From: Mycolicibacterium goodii
Lineage (GTDB): Bacteria > Actinomycetota > Actinomycetes > Mycobacteriales > Mycobacteriaceae
Direction of reading: 5' to 3'
DNA length: 64,000 nucleotides
Assembly (NCBI RefSeq): GCF_001187505.1
Contig: NZ_CP012150.1
Location: 4,402,001 to 4,466,000, forward strand
Numbering within the stretch: the stretch's first letter is position 1; each line of letters begins with the position of its first letter. The translations under genes and the position numbers were made by a program. Shown here in pieces: positions 10,217-19,185 of this stretch. The notes under the pieces were generated by a model. It was given only the letters and a program-made list of their open reading frames with translations. It made no database searches and had not been told where the DNA came from.

Positions 10217-11341
10217 ACCATCAGCCGATTCAGCACCGACGTCTACGCCCAGCGCCTGCAGACCGCCGCCCGGGCCGCAGGCGATGCGGGGCTCGCCGGG
10301 CTGGTCATCACCCCCGGGTATGACCTGCGCTACCTGGTGGGCTCACGGGCCCAGACCTTCGAGCGGCTGACCGCACTGGTCCTACCCGCCCACGGCGATC
10401 CGACCATCGTGGTGCCGCGCCTGGAACTGGCCGCGCTGAAGGAGTCGGCCGTCACCGATCTGGGTGTGGCCGTGCGGGATTGGGTGGACGGCGAGAACCC
10501 GTACCAGCTGGTGGTCGACGCGCTCGGTGGGCCGGGCCGCGAGGTCGCCGTCACCGACGCCATGCCCGCGCTGCACCTGCTGCCGCTGGCCGGCCTGCTC
10601 GGGGTGGTGCCGGTGCTGGCCACCGACGTGCTGCGCCGGCTGCGGATGATCAAGGACGAGGCCGAGGTCGACGCGCTGCGCAAGGCCGGTGCGGCGATCG
10701 ACCGGGTGCACGCGCGGGTCCCCGAGTTCCTGGTGCCGGGCCGCACCGAGGCCGACGTTGCCGCCGACATCGCCGAAGCCATTGTCGCCGAGGGACATTC
10801 GGAGGTGGCGTTCATCATCGTCGGCTCAGGACCCAACGGGGCCGATCCGCACCACGAATGCTCCGACCGGGAACTGCAGGTCGGCGACATCGTGGTGGTC
10901 GACATCGGCGGGCCGTACGAACCCGGATACAACTCCGACTGCACGCGCACCTACAGCATCGGCGAGCCCGATCCCGAGGTCGCCCGCCGCTACGCGCTGC
11001 TGCAGCAGGCGCAGCGGGCCGCGGTCGAGGCCGTGCGTCCCGGCGTGACCGCCGAGCAGGTCGACGCCGCCGCACGCGACGTGCTGGCCGCCGAAGGTCT
11101 TGCCGAGGCGTTCGTGCACCGCACCGGCCACGGCATCGGCCTGTCGGTGCACGAGGAACCCTACATCGTGGCGGGCAACAACCTGCCGCTGGAGCGGGGC
11201 ATGGCGTTCAGCGTCGAACCGGGCGTGTATTTCCCGGGGCAGTGGGGCGCGCGTATCGAGGACATCGTCATCGTCACCGAGGACGGCGCGCTGTCGGTCA
11301 ACACCCGGCCGCACGATCTGATCGTGGTCCCGGTGCGGTGA
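10214..11341 (+). CDS. pepE: M24 family metallopeptidase (Xaa-Pro aminopeptidase/prolidase type)
   Basis: This 375-residue cytosolic peptidase is expected to remove N-terminal residues ahead of proline or split proline dipeptides, using two metal ions. Residues 1 to about 145 form the creatinase-like N-terminal domain, and the rest is the pita-bread catalytic domain. The metal ligands are visible as VVVDIGG, NSDCTRTYS, HRTGHGIG, SVEPGVYF and RIEDIV (Asp, Asp, His, Glu, Glu). The ATG at 10214 is chosen over an upstream in-frame start because of the TAGCCT element seven bases before it. The name pepE follows the M. tuberculosis neighbour of the same type. Substrate specificity is not shown. Confidence 0.9.
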   Translation: MTISRFSTDVYAQRLQTAARAAGDAGLAGLVITPGYDLRYLVGSRAQTFERLTALVLPAHGDPTIVVPRLELAALKESAVTDLGVAVRDWVDGENPYQLVVDALGGPGREVAVTDAMPALHLLPLAGLLGVVPVLATDVLRRLRMIKDEAEVDALRKAGAAIDRVHARVPEFLVPGRTEADVAADIAEAIVAEGHSEVAFIIVGSGPNGADPHHECSDRELQVGDIVVVDIGGPYEPGYNSDCTRTYSIGEPDPEVARRYALLQQAQRAAVEAVRPGVTAEQVDAAARDVLAAEGLAEAFVHRTGHGIGLSVHEEPYIVAGNNLPLERGMAFSVEPGVYFPGQWGARIEDIVIVTEDGALSVNTRPHDLIVVPVR

Positions 11342-11345
11342 GGCG

Positions 11346-11765
11346 TCAGCTGCGGTCCAGCAGCTCCGAGGAGCCCAGCACGCGCTCGATCCGCACCTCG
11401 ATGACCACGCGTCGCGGGTTGACCCGCGGCGTGCGGTAACGCTGCGCGTACCGCAGTTCGGCGTCGCGGACCGCGTCGGGATCGGAGCTCACGGTGGCCT
11501 GGCCCTCCAGCGACAGCCAGCGCGCGCCATCGACCTGGCTGAGCACCGCGACCCCGCGCTCCTGCGCGTTGACGGCCTTCTGCGAGCCGCCGGTGGTGAT
11601 GACGCGCGCGATGTGGGTCTTGGGATCGAAGGTGAATCCGACGGCCACGACATGCGGCGACCCGTCCGAGCGGAGAGTGGTCAGCATCGCGAGGTGACGT
11701 TCGGTGAGGAACGCCAGCGCGTCGGTGGTGAGCCGGGTGGTCGCCTTGCCACGTGATGCAGCCAT
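11346..11765 (-). CDS. Split-barrel F420/FMN oxidoreductase, probable F420-dependent biliverdin reductase
   Basis: This 139-residue pyridoxamine-5'-phosphate-oxidase-fold protein starts [13 protein letters not shown]. The fold signature is [17 protein letters not shown] followed by [11 protein letters not shown]. The lysine-rich stretch [13 protein letters not shown] suits binding of a phosphate-bearing flavin. Size and genomic setting, next to an SDR and cobL, match M. tuberculosis Rv2074, which was assigned F420-dependent biliverdin reductase activity. That function is inferred from context and resemblance. It is convergent with pepE (four-base gap) and divergent from the SDR gene. Confidence 0.85.
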   Translation of the reverse strand: MAASRGKATTRLTTDALAFLTERHLAMLTTLRSDGSPHVVAVGFTFDPKTHIARVITTGGSQKAVNAQERGVAVLSQVDGARWLSLEGQATVSSDPDAVRDAELRYAQRYRTPRVNPRRVVIEVRIERVLGSSELLDRS

Positions 11766-11787
11766 CGGGGTCCACGCTAGCGCAGGT

Positions 11788-11803
11788 GATAATCGCTGCT
11801 GTG
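11788..11803 (+). promoter_or_regulatory. -10 element of the SDR gene
   Basis: GATAAT at 11788-11793 is followed by seven bases and GTG at 11801. The arrangement fits a leaderless transcript and supports the 11801 start over earlier in-frame codons. Confidence 0.4.
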
Positions 11804-12568
11804 AAAGACACGGCTGACACGGATCGTCGTGTCGTGGTCATATTCGGCGGACGCAGCGAAATCGGCACCGAACTGGCGCTTCGCCTCGCCCCGGGCAACA
11901 CGGTGGTGCTGGCGGCGCGGCGGGCCGACCAGCTCGAACCCCAGGTCGCCGCGGTCCGCGCCGCGGGTGCGGCCGCGGTGCACACCTGCGAGTTCGACGC
12001 CGACGACCCCGACGACTCCCCGGCACACGCACGGTTGATCGACGCGATCGAATCCGCGCACGGCCCGATCGACACCGCGGTGCTGGCGTTCGGGGTGCTC
12101 GGGGATCAGGCCCGCGCCGAGGTCGACGCGGCGCATGCGGTCGCGGTCGTGCACACCGACTACCTCGCGCAGGTGGGTCTGCTCACCGAACTGGCCCGGC
12201 GCATGCGCGCGGCAGGCCACGGCCGGCTGGTGGTGTTCTCCTCGATCGCCGGTGCGCGGGTGCGCCGCGCCAACTACGTCTACGGCTCGGCCAAGGCCGG
12301 TCTCGACGGGTTCGCCTGCGGTCTGGCCGACGCGTTGCACGGCACCGGTGTGCACCTGCTGATCGTCCGGCCGGGTTTCGTCATCGGGCACATGACCGAG
12401 GGCATGGAACCGGCACCGTTCGCCAGCACGCCCGCACAGGTCGCCGAGGCGGCGGCCGGGGCGCTGGCGCGGGGCAGGCGCGCGGTGTGGGTGCCGTGGG
12501 TGATCCGGCCGATGGCGTTCACGACGAGGTTCGTACCGCAGTTCGTGTGGCGCAGGTTGCCGCGATGA
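11801..12568 (+). CDS. Short-chain dehydrogenase/reductase
   Basis: This is a 255-residue SDR using the GTG at 11801. The nucleotide-binding segment is degenerate ([17 protein letters not shown] instead of the usual TGxxxGxG). The catalytic serine lies in VVFSSIAG and the YxxxK pair in YVYGSAKAG. The NNAG-type motif is replaced by VLAFGVLGD. It ends two bases into a possible cobL start (ATGA) and heads the cobL-cobM-cobK block, as Rv2073c does in M. tuberculosis. It could be an oxidoreductase unrelated to cobalamin that is merely co-transcribed. Confidence 0.88.
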   Translation: MKDTADTDRRVVVIFGGRSEIGTELALRLAPGNTVVLAARRADQLEPQVAAVRAAGAAAVHTCEFDADDPDDSPAHARLIDAIESAHGPIDTAVLAFGVLGDQARAEVDAAHAVAVVHTDYLAQVGLLTELARRMRAAGHGRLVVFSSIAGARVRRANYVYGSAKAGLDGFACGLADALHGTGVHLLIVRPGFVIGHMTEGMEPAPFASTPAQVAEAAAGALARGRRAVWVPWVIRPMAFTTRFVPQFVWRRLPR

Positions 12569-12597
12569 GCGCTTGCGCGAAGAGCCGAGGACACCCG

Positions 12598-13776
12598 ATG
12601 ATCACCGTGGTCGGCATCGGGGCGGACGGCATGGCGGGATTGTCGGCGACCTCGCGTGCCGAACTGGCCCGCGCGACCGTGGTGTACGGCGCGCCACGGC
12701 AACTGGCACTGCTCGATGGCACCGTGACCGCCGAGCGGCGCGAGTGGCCGTCGCCGATGCTGCCCGCCCTGCCCACGCTGTTCGATGACATCCGAGGTGA
12801 CGTGCACGTGGTGGCCAGCGGGGACCCGCTGTGTCACGGCATCGGCGCCACCCTGATCCGGGTGTTCGGGGCGGACCGCGTGCGGGTGCTGCCGCACGTG
12901 TCGAGCGTGACGCTGGCGTGCGCGCGGATGGGCTGGACGGTGCCCGACACCGAGGTGATCAGCCTGGTCACCGCTCCGGTGCACACCGCGGTCCGCCGCG
13001 GCGGGCGTGCGGTGGTGCTGTCGCGCGACGCGTCGACACCCACGCAACTCGCCGGCCTGCTCACCGAATCCGGGCGTGGCGACTCGCAGTTCACGGTCCT
13101 TGAGCAGTTGGGCGGACCCGGTGAACGCCGCCGCGACGGCACCGCGTCCGACTGGCTGGCCGCATCCGCCGCCGACGTCGACGATCTCAACGTCGTCGCG
13201 ATCACCTACCGGCCCGACGACCGCAGGGCCCATGCGCTACCGGACGACGAGTTCGGCCACGACGGACAGATCACCAAACAGTCCATCCGGGCGGTCACCC
13301 TGGCCGCTCTCGGGCCGCGCCCGGGGGAGCGGTTGTGGGACGTCGGCTCGGGTTCGGGCAGCATCGCGATCGAATGGTGCCGCAGCGCACCGGGTTGCAC
13401 CGCGGTCGCGTTCGAACGGGACGAGCAGCGGCGGGACCGCATCCGCGGCAACGTCGAGGCGTTCGGTGTCCGTGTCGATCTGCGCGGCGCGGCGCCCGAG
13501 TGCTTCGACGGTGCGCCGGAACCGACCGCGATCTTCGTCGGCGGCGGCGTGACCGGCCCCGGCGTGTTGGACGCCTGCTTCGACCGGCTGCCCGCGGGTG
13601 GCAGGCTGGTGGTCAACGCGGTGACGGTGGAATCAGAAGCCGTTGTCGCACAATGGTATTCACAGAAAGGCGGCGAGTTGCGGCGGTATCAGCACTACCA
13701 GGGCGGGCCGGTCGGCGGCTTCACCGCATGGCGTCCGGCGCTGCCGGTGACCCAGTGGTCGGTGGTCAAGGGATGA
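12598..13776 (+). CDS. cobL: Precorrin-6Y C5,15-methyltransferase (decarboxylating) CobL
   Basis: CobL (392 aa) adds methyl groups at C5 and C15 of precorrin-6Y and removes the acetate carboxyl at C12 in the oxygen-dependent cobalamin pathway. It is a natural fusion: the N-terminal half (1 to about 200) is a tetrapyrrole methylase with VGIGADGM and ASGDPLCHGIG, and the C-terminal half is a Rossmann SAM methyltransferase with WDVGSGSGSIAIEW. ATG at 12598 is preceded by GAGG seven bases upstream; an in-frame ATG at 12565 overlapping the SDR stop is the alternative. The stop overlaps cobM as ATGA. Confidence 0.93.
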   Translation: MITVVGIGADGMAGLSATSRAELARATVVYGAPRQLALLDGTVTAERREWPSPMLPALPTLFDDIRGDVHVVASGDPLCHGIGATLIRVFGADRVRVLPHVSSVTLACARMGWTVPDTEVISLVTAPVHTAVRRGGRAVVLSRDASTPTQLAGLLTESGRGDSQFTVLEQLGGPGERRRDGTASDWLAASAADVDDLNVVAITYRPDDRRAHALPDDEFGHDGQITKQSIRAVTLAALGPRPGERLWDVGSGSGSIAIEWCRSAPGCTAVAFERDEQRRDRIRGNVEAFGVRVDLRGAAPECFDGAPEPTAIFVGGGVTGPGVLDACFDRLPAGGRLVVNAVTVESEAVVAQWYSQKGGELRRYQHYQGGPVGGFTAWRPALPVTQWSVVKG

Positions 13777-14528
13777 CGGTCTACTTCATCGGCGCCGGTC
13801 CCGGCGCACCTGACCTGATCACGGTGCGCGGCCAGCGACTGCTCGGCAGCTGCAAGGTGTGCCTGTACGCCGGATCGATCATGCCCGAGGATCTGCTCGC
13901 GCTGTGCCCGCCCGACGCCAAGGTGATCGACACCGGCCCGCTCAACCTGGACCAGATCATCGACGAACTCGTCGCGGCCGAGGGCGCCGGACTCGATGTG
14001 GCGCGGCTGCATTCGGGCGACCCGTCGATCTACAGCGCGCTGGCCGAACAGTGCCGCAGGCTCGACGCGCTCGGCATCGGCTACGAGATCGTGCCGGGGG
14101 TACCGGCTTTCGCCGCGGTCGCGGCGGCGCTGGGCCGTGAGCTCACCGTGCCGGGGGTGGCGCAGACCGTGACGCTGAGCCGCGTCGCGACGCTGTCCAC
14201 GGCGATGCCCGACGGTGAGGATCTGCGCACGCTGTCGGCGCCGGGGGCGACGCTGGTGCTGCACCTGGCGGCCGCGCAGATCGACAATGTCGTGCCGCAG
14301 CTGCTCGACGGCGGCTACCGGCCCGAAACCCCCTGTGCGGTGGTGGCATTCGCGAGCTGGCCGCAGGAGGTGGTGCTGCGCGGCACGCTGGCCGACATCG
14401 CCGAGCAGATGCACGCCGCCGACGTGACCCGCACCGCGGTGATCGTCGTGGGCGATGTGCTGGCCGCCGAGGGATTCACCGACAGCTATCTGTACTCGCC
14501 GACCCGGCGCCGCGGCAGCAGGCACTGA
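13773..14528 (+). CDS. cobM: Precorrin-4 C11-methyltransferase CobM
   Basis: CobM (251 aa) methylates C11 of precorrin-4 using S-adenosylmethionine. Family signatures are VYFIGAGPGAPDLITVRG at the N-terminus, the substrate loop CLYAGSIMPEDLL, ARLHSGDPSIY, and EIVPGVPAFAAVAAALG. The start ATG overlaps the cobL stop (ATGA), and cobK follows after four bases, so the three genes form one translationally linked block. Confidence 0.95.
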   Translation: MTVYFIGAGPGAPDLITVRGQRLLGSCKVCLYAGSIMPEDLLALCPPDAKVIDTGPLNLDQIIDELVAAEGAGLDVARLHSGDPSIYSALAEQCRRLDALGIGYEIVPGVPAFAAVAAALGRELTVPGVAQTVTLSRVATLSTAMPDGEDLRTLSAPGATLVLHLAAAQIDNVVPQLLDGGYRPETPCAVVAFASWPQEVVLRGTLADIAEQMHAADVTRTAVIVVGDVLAAEGFTDSYLYSPTRRRGSRH

Positions 14529-14532
14529 GCCG

Positions 14533-15261
14533 ATGAGAGTTCTGCTGCTCGGCGGCACCGGCGAGGCCCGTGCGCTGGCCGGCGCGCTGCACCCCGAGGT
14601 CGACGTGATCAGCTCGCTGGCCGGCCGGGTCCCGGATCCGGCTCTGCCGGTCGGCCCGGTGCGCATCGGCGGCTTCGGTGGGGTCGAGGGCATGCGCCGC
14701 TGGCTGCGTGAGGAGAACATCGACGCCGTCGTCGACGCGACCCACCCGTTCGCCGCGACCATCACCGCGCACGCCGCGCAGGTGTGCGCCGAGTTGGGAC
14801 TGCCGCATCTCGTGCTGGCCCGTCCGGCATGGTCCCCCGGCGACGCGATCGTCGTCGCCTCCGACATCGAGGCGGCCGAAGCCGTGGTGCGGCACGGCTT
14901 TTCGCGGGTCTTCCTGACCACGGGACGCTCAGGGACCGCGGCGTTCCGCGACGTCGACGCCTGGTTTCTGATCCGCGCCGTCACCGCACCCGACCCGGAC
15001 ACCCTGCCCGCACGTCATGAGCTTGTGCTGTCGCGCGGGCCCTATCACCACGAGGGTGAACTCGCGCTGCTGCGCGAACATCGGATCGACGCGCTGGTGA
15101 CGAAGAACAGCGGCGGGGCGATGACTCAACCCAAGCTCGACGCCGCCGCCGCGGCCGGGGTGGCGGTGATCATGGTGGACCGCCCGCCGCTGCCTGCCGG
15201 GGTGCGCAGCGTCGCCACGGTCCAGGCGGCGCGCGACTGGGTCAGTTCGCTGCGTCGATGA
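14533..15261 (+). CDS. cobK: Precorrin-6A reductase CobK
   Basis: CobK (242 aa) reduces precorrin-6A to precorrin-6B/6Y with NADPH. The N-terminal Rossmann motif is LLGGTGEARALA. The conserved segments DATHPFAATIT, GPYHHEGELALL and VTKNSGGAMTQPKLDAA follow, the last being the family's C-terminal signature. Its last 20 bases overlap the 3' end of the convergent APH gene (15242-16309), so the two reading frames share DNA on opposite strands. Confidence 0.94.
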   Translation: MRVLLLGGTGEARALAGALHPEVDVISSLAGRVPDPALPVGPVRIGGFGGVEGMRRWLREENIDAVVDATHPFAATITAHAAQVCAELGLPHLVLARPAWSPGDAIVVASDIEAAEAVVRHGFSRVFLTTGRSGTAAFRDVDAWFLIRAVTAPDPDTLPARHELVLSRGPYHHEGELALLREHRIDALVTKNSGGAMTQPKLDAAAAAGVAVIMVDRPPLPAGVRSVATVQAARDWVSSLRR

Positions 15262-16309
15262 GATCGAGGGTGCCCAGTTCGCGGATGGCCTGACAGCCGC
15301 GCTGCGCCATCACCACCATCATGTCGTCGCCGCGGTCGGTCGACGACGCGAACGCATACCCCAGCACCGTGATCAACGGGGCCTGCACCATGCCGAGGCG
15401 GTAGTCGCGCCAACACGTCTGCAGGTCGTGGCCGGTGACGCCGTGCGCCAGCAACGCGCGGTGGTACTCGTCGACCAGATCTCGTTCGGCCGTCGCGCGG
15501 TCGGCCGGGAGCAGGCTGGTCGCGGTGAAATACGCCAGGTCGCGGGCAGGCAGGCCCGAGCCGAGCGTCTGCCAGTCCACCACCGTGACGCGGGTGCGGT
15601 CGGGGTCGAAGAGCATGTTGTCCAGCCGGTAGTCGCCGTGCAGCACCGCGAACCGGTCCGGCTCGCACAGCAGCCACGGGGCCACCACCGACATTGCCGC
15701 GGTGAGGGTTTCGAGATCCTCGGCGCTGAGCCGGTCACCCAGCTTGTCGACGGTGATGTCGGCGGCCATCTTGGCGAGCTCGCCGAACCCGTTCGCCGAG
15801 TCCGGTTCCGGCTTGGGCAACGCGAGGCCGGGGAAGTTGGCCCACTGCGGGTCACACCACGTCGGGCCGTGCAGGTCGGCCAGGGCGCGCACCGCCAGGG
15901 TCGCCTCGGCCACCGAACATCCGGCGATCTGATCGCCCTGCTGCGCGGGCGCCAGGTCGGCCAGCAGCAGCACGAAATCAGCGCCCCCGTCGGCGATCTC
16001 GCAGTGGAAGCAGTGCGGAACCGGGATCTGCACGCGCTCGGCGAGACTGGTGTAGAACGCATGCTCGGAGCGGTAGCCGATCGCGACGCGGTCGCGCACC
16101 GTGTGGTCCTGCGAGGGCAGTTTGATCGCGAACGTCGCGGGCAGCTCGGTGCTACCCGCGTAGGTCACGGTGACCCGGTACGTCGCGCCGGTCTGCCCGG
16201 TGCCGATGGGTTCGGTGCCGGCCGTGGCCACCTCGGCGCCCAGCACCTGCGACAGCCACGACGCCGTGACGTCGGCCGGACGACCGGGAATCGACACCGC
16301 CGCGGTCAT
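15242..16309 (-). CDS. APH-fold (kinase-like) phosphotransferase family protein
   Basis: This 355-residue protein has the aminoglycoside-phosphotransferase/choline-kinase fold. The nucleotide-anchoring lysine is Lys63 (TFAIKLPS). The catalytic loop HGDYRLDN places Asp226 as base with Asn231, and VVDWQ places Asp245 as metal ligand, so the kinase machinery looks intact. The substrate is unknown; the subgroup is often annotated as ecdysteroid-kinase-like or acyl-CoA-dehydrogenase-associated. The start ATG overlaps the stop of the upstream tetR gene, so expression should follow that regulator. A second, larger relative is encoded at 45884-47878. Confidence 0.85.
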   Translation of the reverse strand: MTAAVSIPGRPADVTASWLSQVLGAEVATAGTEPIGTGQTGATYRVTVTYAGSTELPATFAIKLPSQDHTVRDRVAIGYRSEHAFYTSLAERVQIPVPHCFHCEIADGGADFVLLLADLAPAQQGDQIAGCSVAEATLAVRALADLHGPTWCDPQWANFPGLALPKPEPDSANGFGELAKMAADITVDKLGDRLSAEDLETLTAAMSVVAPWLLCEPDRFAVLHGDYRLDNMLFDPDRTRVTVVDWQTLGSGLPARDLAYFTATSLLPADRATAERDLVDEYHRALLAHGVTGHDLQTCWRDYRLGMVQAPLITVLGYAFASSTDRGDDMMVVMAQRGCQAIRELGTLDLIDAAN

Positions 16310-16950
16310 CGCCCCTGCCCGCCGTCGCCCCGGTAGATCGCACCCATCCACATCGCCGCGGCGCCGTCGAGCAGCTGGCCGCGGGTCAGCGGTCCGCCGA
16401 TGATGAGCCGCTCGAGCAGTCGGTCGTTGAACTCCAGCAGCAGGGAGGCCAGCACCTGTGCGTCGACACCGCCGGGGGCGCGACCGCTTTCGCGTTCGGC
16501 GGTGATCACCTCGGAGACGGTGGGCACGAACGACTCCCGGGCCGCGTCCCAGATGTCCCGGACCGCGCCGCTGGTGCCACGGGCCTCCAGCATGGCCTGG
16601 AACAGGTAGCGGTGGTCCTCGGCGGTCTGCAGCACCGCATCGAGGGTGTCGCGGATCCGTTCGCGGGGCGGACGGCCGAGGTCGGCCAGGACGTTGTTGG
16701 CCGCCAGCAACGCGTCGTGCATGGGTTCGAGCAGCGCCGCGACCGCCGCGGCCTTGTTCTCGAAGTAGAAGTAGAACGCCGAACGGCCGACGCCGGCCTG
16801 ACGCGCCACCTCGGCGATGTTCAGCGCGTCGAAACCCGTTTTCTGCAGGTGCTCGTCGAGTGCGTCCAGGATCGCGGTGCGGCGTCGGTCGCTGCGTTGC
16901 GGTTGCCGACGGTCGATCGGGGACCGCACCGGTGTGCGCGGATGTGCCAC
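16306..16950 (-). CDS. TetR family transcriptional regulator
   Basis: The protein has 214 residues. Residues about 24-70 are a TetR DNA-binding domain with the helix-turn-helix IAEVARQAGVGRSAFYFYF. The remainder is an all-helical ligand-binding domain of the TetR_C type, and the C-terminus is rich in glycine. The start is GTG at 16950. The gene is coupled to the APH gene (ATGA) and is the obvious candidate to control it. A textbook promoter with an embedded palindrome sits upstream. The ligand is unknown. Confidence 0.92.
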   Translation of the reverse strand: MAHPRTPVRSPIDRRQPQRSDRRRTAILDALDEHLQKTGFDALNIAEVARQAGVGRSAFYFYFENKAAAVAALLEPMHDALLAANNVLADLGRPPRERIRDTLDAVLQTAEDHRYLFQAMLEARGTSGAVRDIWDAARESFVPTVSEVITAERESGRAPGGVDAQVLASLLLEFNDRLLERLIIGGPLTRGQLLDGAAAMWMGAIYRGDGGQGR

Positions 16951-16981
16951 GGCGCTCCCATCTCAAGGGGTGTGACGCCGG

Positions 16982-17010
16982 ACACTAACCCCGATCCTGA
17001 CAACAGTCAA
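16982..17010 (-). promoter_or_regulatory. tetR promoter with embedded palindrome TGAC-N4-GTCA
   Basis: On the minus strand a -35 TTGACT (17010-17005) and a -10 TAGTGT (16987-16982) are separated by 17 bases. The palindrome TGACAACAGTCA at 16998-17009 overlaps the -35 hexamer, an ideal position for autorepression by the TetR protein. A 10-of-12 match lies before the second APH gene (45840-45851). Confidence 0.55.
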
Positions 17011-17026
17011 AGATCGTCGACGCGAG

Positions 17027-18553
17027 TCAGCCCGGGTAGGTGCGCGGGGTGAACACTCGATCCTCCGAGGCGTCGTTGACCGCGGCGCTGTACCACTGGG
17101 TCTGCGACGACCCGATGATCAGCAGGCACCGCATGTCGACCTCGGCCGGATCCAGTTCGGCCAGGCGCACCACCCGCACGCGCTCGCTCTCACCCGGCCG
17201 CGCACCGGACACCGCACGCCCGATGATCACCGGCGTGCTCGGGTCGCGGTGCTGCAACAGCAGTTCACGCATGGCACCGACCTGCCAGGTGCGGGTCTTG
17301 GACGCCGGGTTGTAGATCGCGAGCACCAGATCGGCCTTGGCGGCGGCCGTCAGCCGCTCGACGATCACCTCCCAGGGCTTGAGCCGATCGGACAGCGAGA
17401 TCACCGCGTAGTCGTGGCCGAGCGGCGCGCCGACCCGGCTCGCGACGGCCTGCGCGGCGGTCATGGCCGGGACCACCCGCACCTCGACACCCGGCCACTG
17501 CTTGGCCTCTTCGAGCACCGCGGTGGCCATCGCGAAGACACCCGGGTCGCCCGAGGACACCACCGCGACCGCGTGCCCCTGCTGGGCCAGCGTGCAGGCC
17601 AGCCGAGCGCGTTCGGGTTCGTCGGTGTTGTCGCTGGGATGATGCCGCTGACCGGGCCGCAGACCGACCCGGTCCAGGTAGGGGCCGTAACCGATGAGGT
17701 CGGTGGCCGCGGCCAGCTCCCGTCGGCTCTGCGGCGTCATCCAGTCGTGGTCGCCGGGGCCGAGGCCGACGACAACCACGCTGCCGCGCTCGGTGCGCTG
17801 CCGGTCGGGGTGCAGCCCGCTGCCGGGGACCATGGTCAACGAGAAGTACGGCACCTTGGCCGCCTCGACCGCACCCGCCTTGGCCACCTTCTGCCGGTCG
17901 GTGCTCGCCCGCTCGACGTAGTACGCGTCGTCCAGCCGCCCGGTGGCCGAAAGTGCCTCGCGCACACGGGTGTACGAGCGGCCCAACTTCATCACCACCG
18001 CGGCGTCGGTGTCGGCCAGGCGGCGCTTGAGTTCGTCGGCGGGCAACGTGCCGGGCAGGATCGTGAGCACCTCGTCGCCCTGCACCAGCGGTGTGCCCGT
18101 CGCGGCCGACGCGGCGCTCACCGACGTCACACCCGGCACGATCACGGCGTCGAACCGCTGCGTGAGCCGGGTGTGCATGTGCATGTAGGAGCTGTAGAAC
18201 AGCGGGTCGCCCTCGGCCAGCAGCGCCACATCACGACCCGCTTCGAGGTGGGCCGCGATGCGTTCGGCGGCCTCGGCGTAGAAGTCCTCCATCGCGCCCG
18301 CATATCCGCCGGGATGGTCGGTGGTCTCGGTGGTCACCGGGTAGACGAGGTGTTCCTCCAGCTGCCCGGACCGCAGGTAGGGCTCGGCGATACCGCGCGC
18401 GATGCTCTGGCCGTGCCTGGCGCTGTGGTAGGCCACCACGTCGGCGGCGCCGATCACGCGGGCGGCCTTCACGGTCACCAGTTCCGGGTCGCCGGGGCCG
18501 AGCCCGACGCCGTACAGGGTGCCTCGTTTCCGGGTGTCTCGGTTCTGGGTCAT
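17027..18553 (-). CDS. cobIJ: Fused precorrin-2 C20- and precorrin-3B C17-methyltransferase CobIJ
   Basis: This 508-residue fusion carries two consecutive cobalamin methyltransferases. The CobI part (about residues 10-245) has [35 protein letters not shown] and [13 protein letters not shown]. The CobJ part (about residues 258-505) has [39 protein letters not shown] and [14 protein letters not shown]. CobI methylates C20 of precorrin-2; CobJ methylates C17 and contracts the ring. The same fusion is known in mycobacteria. The start ATG overlaps the cobH stop. The next gene in the same direction, tetR, has its own promoter. Confidence 0.94.
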   Translation of the reverse strand: MTQNRDTRKRGTLYGVGLGPGDPELVTVKAARVIGAADVVAYHSARHGQSIARGIAEPYLRSGQLEEHLVYPVTTETTDHPGGYAGAMEDFYAEAAERIAAHLEAGRDVALLAEGDPLFYSSYMHMHTRLTQRFDAVIVPGVTSVSAASAATGTPLVQGDEVLTILPGTLPADELKRRLADTDAAVVMKLGRSYTRVREALSATGRLDDAYYVERASTDRQKVAKAGAVEAAKVPYFSLTMVPGSGLHPDRQRTERGSVVVVGLGPGDHDWMTPQSRRELAAATDLIGYGPYLDRVGLRPGQRHHPSDNTDEPERARLACTLAQQGHAVAVVSSGDPGVFAMATAVLEEAKQWPGVEVRVVPAMTAAQAVASRVGAPLGHDYAVISLSDRLKPWEVIVERLTAAAKADLVLAIYNPASKTRTWQVGAMRELLLQHRDPSTPVIIGRAVSGARPGESERVRVVRLAELDPAEVDMRCLLIIGSSQTQWYSAAVNDASEDRVFTPRTYPG

Positions 18554-19176
18554 TCCCGCTCACTCGCAATCGCATTGACGGCGGCCGCGGCCATCGCGGA
18601 GCCGCCGCGCCTGCCGGTCACCACCAGATAGGACATTCCGCGTGGACGCTCGATCAGCTCCTGCTTGGACTGCGCGGAGCCGACGAAGCCGACGGGCCCG
18701 CCGAGCACCGCGGCCGGGGTGGGTGCGCCCTCGTCGAGCAGCTCCAGCACCCGGAACAGCGCCGTCGGCGCATTGCCGATCGCGAGCACCGCACCGCCGA
18801 GCCGGTCGGCCCACAGGTCGACCGCGGCCGCCGAACGCGTGCTGCCCATGCGCGCGGCGAGTTCGGGAGCGCGGCCGTCTGCGACGAGCGAGACCACCTC
18901 GTTGTCCGCGGGCAGGCGCGACCGGGTGATCCCGGCCGCGACCATCGACGAATCGCACAGCACCGGGGCACCCGCCGCGAGGGCGGCGTAAGTCCTGGTG
19001 ACGACGTCGTCGGTGAAGGCCACATGGTCGGTGACGTCGACCTGACCGCAGGTGTGGATCAGCCGGACCACGACGCGGGAGACGTCGGCGGGGAAGCGGG
19101 ACAAGTCGGCTTCGGCGCGGATCGTCGCGAACGACTGCCGATAGATCTCGGCGGCGTCGCGGATGTAGTCAAGCAC
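18550..19176 (-). CDS. cobH: Precorrin-8X methylmutase CobH
   Basis: CobH (208 aa) moves the C11 methyl of precorrin-8X to C12, giving hydrogenobyrinic acid. The catalytic histidine is His41 in [12 protein letters not shown]. Other family motifs are [45 protein letters not shown] and [17 protein letters not shown]. Nine bases separate it from cobG upstream, and it overlaps cobIJ downstream by four. Confidence 0.95.
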   Translation of the reverse strand: MLDYIRDAAEIYRQSFATIRAEADLSRFPADVSRVVVRLIHTCGQVDVTDHVAFTDDVVTRTYAALAAGAPVLCDSSMVAAGITRSRLPADNEVVSLVADGRAPELAARMGSTRSAAAVDLWADRLGGAVLAIGNAPTALFRVLELLDEGAPTPAAVLGGPVGFVGSAQSKQELIERPRGMSYLVVTGRRGGSAMAAAAVNAIASERE

Positions 19177-19185
19177 CCGCCAACC

